A stretch of DNA of 49,669 nucleotides, from NCBI GenBank assembly GCA_014860625.1, contig JACZJJ010000053.1:1-49669 (forward strand), given 5' to 3'. Positions 48,764 through 49,669 of the stretch are shown here, piece by piece. A program made the translations under genes and the position numbers. The notes beneath the pieces were generated by a model. That model saw nothing but the letters and a program-made list of their open reading frames with translations. It was not told the origin of the DNA and did no database searches. This DNA is from Bacteroidales bacterium (lineage in GTDB: Bacteria > Bacteroidota > Bacteroidia > Bacteroidales > FEN-979). The stretch's first letter is position 1. The number at the start of each line of letters is the position of its first letter.

Positions 48764-49669
48764 CTATTTTTTCAGGGTGATGCGGAAGGTTGTTCCTTTC
48801 CCGACAGTGGATGTCTTGACAAAGATCTTACCGGAATGGTAATTTTCAACAATCCGCTTGGAGAGGGTAAGTCCGAGTCCCCACCCACGGGTTTTAGAGG
48901 TATATCCCGGATGGAAAATGGTTTTGAACCGCGACTTCTGAATGCCCCTCCCCGAGTCGGTGATGTCAATGGTCACCTGAGCGGGATCTTCACTGATGTC
49001 AATATGAATGGAACCGTTCCCGTCCATGGCATCCACCGCATTCTTGCACAGGTTTTCAATCACCCATTCAAAAAGATGCAGGTTGATGGGAGCTACAACC
49101 TGCGGGGTGAGCTCTTCGGGATGAATGATAAAGCGCACTTTAGGTGAAACGCGCGACTTGATGTAATTCACAGAATCGTGGATAACCCTCACGAGGTTGT
49201 AAGGTTCCAGCCGGGCAGAAGCCCCTATCTTGGAAAAGCGGTCGGTGATGGTCTCCAGCCGGTGCACATCCTTCTCAATCTCCGTAACAGTCTCTTCATC
49301 CAGCCCTTTCAGCTTCAGTAACTCAACCCATCCAATCATCGATGAGAGGGGTGTCCCCAGCTGGTGAGCAGTCTCCTTTGCCATTCCCACCCATACCTGG
49401 TTTTGTTCCGATTTGCGGGCGGTGCTAAACAGCAGGTATGCGATAAAAAGAAAGATACTGAACACGCCAAACATCACAAACGGATAATAGGTCAGTTGAG
49501 TGAGCAGGAATGAATCTTTGTAGAAGATATACCGGATACCAGTATCAGCCAGATTTACCTCGATCGGAAGGTTTTGTGATTTCATGGCTCCCAATGTTCG
49601 GTCTACAAAAGCCTGATCTTTCATCCTGTTTTCAGGCAGGTTTCCATAAGCGATCACTTCATGTTGCGT
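48764..49669 (-). CDS. Sensor histidine kinase (5' truncated by the window edge)
   Basis: The reading frame is open to the window edge; about 301 residues of the C-terminal part are visible. A TM segment (FVMFGVFSIFLFIAYLLF, just after a short extracytoplasmic segment) precedes the phospho-acceptor box AKETAHQLGTPLSSMIGW (His as first residue after the Ala), and a HATPase domain with ENLCKNAVDAM, DSGRGIQ and GWGLGLTLSKRI. The missing N-terminus probably holds more sensor sequence. It lies 5 bases upstream of hemW on the same strand, so the two are probably cotranscribed; no response regulator is visible. Confidence 0.85.
   Translation of the reverse strand, partial: TQHEVIAYGNLPENRMKDQAFVDRTLGAMKSQNLPIEVNLADTGIRYIFYKDSFLLTQLTYYPFVMFGVFSIFLFIAYLLFSTARKSEQNQVWVGMAKETAHQLGTPLSSMIGWVELLKLKGLDEETVTEIEKDVHRLETITDRFSKIGASARLEPYNLVRVIHDSVNYIKSRVSPKVRFIIHPEELTPQVVAPINLHLFEWVIENLCKNAVDAMDGNGSIHIDISEDPAQVTIDITDSGRGIQKSRFKTIFHPGYTSKTRGWGLGLTLSKRIVENYHSGKIFVKTSTVGKGTTFRITLKK

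Overview
The window looks like chromosomal DNA of an uncultured or little-studied Bacteroidota, most likely a Bacteroidales/Marinilabiliales-type organism with a facultative anaerobic, nitrogen-oxide-respiring life style. The reasons are the gene order DUF4175 - ATP-binding protein - ybeY - mnmG, an S46 dipeptidyl-peptidase, a T9SS C-terminal sorting domain, a LytS/LytTR pair, an OlsF-type fused acyltransferase, no visible Shine-Dalgarno sequences, and promoters of the Bacteroidota type (TTTG ... TAnnTTTG). No rRNA, tRNA, CRISPR array, transposase or phage gene was seen, and no gene-free stretch exceeds 300 bases.

Layout. 1-4047: translation and housekeeping genes, with two perfect parS (ParB-binding) sites at the starts of mnmG and the following methyltransferase, suggesting proximity to the replication origin. 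4167-8200: a very large NtrY-like sensor kinase translationally coupled to a GldH-like lipoprotein. 8188-13275 (minus strand): three transcription units of c-type cytochromes (six-, one-, one- and seven-heme proteins), a DUF5777 beta-barrel, a cytochrome b and a stand-alone riboflavin kinase; together they look like a membrane/periplasm/outer-membrane electron route. 13529-14221: an FNR-type regulator that probably controls them, preceded by three FNR boxes at two-helical-turn spacing. 14375-29999: housekeeping and envelope genes (asd, ComF-like, fused oligopeptide ABC ATPase, rnr, OlsF-like acyltransferase, two large secreted proteins, DPP7-type peptidase). 30204-36040: LytS/LytTR pair, HdeD-like and LysE-like membrane proteins, a nuclease/phosphatase-fold protein, RluA- and TrmH-family RNA-modifying enzymes.

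36149-45785 is a nitrosative/nitrogen-oxide island: an NsrR-like Rrf2 regulator with three Cys, a dicluster ferredoxin-like protein, quinol-dependent nitric oxide reductase, a cupin, a DUF438-hemerythrin-PAS-DUF2249 protein, a PepSY membrane protein, and the NrfHA nitrite reductase. NO would be reduced to N2O by qNOR and nitrite (and NO) to ammonium by NrfHA, with electrons from the quinol pool. 45940-49669 holds an RlmI-like methyltransferase, HemW and the 3' end of a sensor kinase.

The most unusual feature is a family of short tandem-repeat arrays (7- or 8-nt units such as TTGGCAG, TTTGCAG, ATCCAGTG, CATCCGG, GTCAGGAG, GAAGAAG, GCGAAATA). They occur between genes and, strikingly, as in-frame insertions inside four otherwise intact genes (an ABC ATPase, a PepSY protein, the RlmI-like methyltransferase with three, HemW with three). 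The intragenic units avoid stop codons; in the 8-nt ATCCAGT[G/C] arrays the one phase that would create TGA always carries TCA. The unit that contains TAG (GCGAAATA) is found only between genes. Removing the insertions from HemW restores the usual family length. This looks like a dispersed, coding-compatible repeat system that I do not recognise as described.
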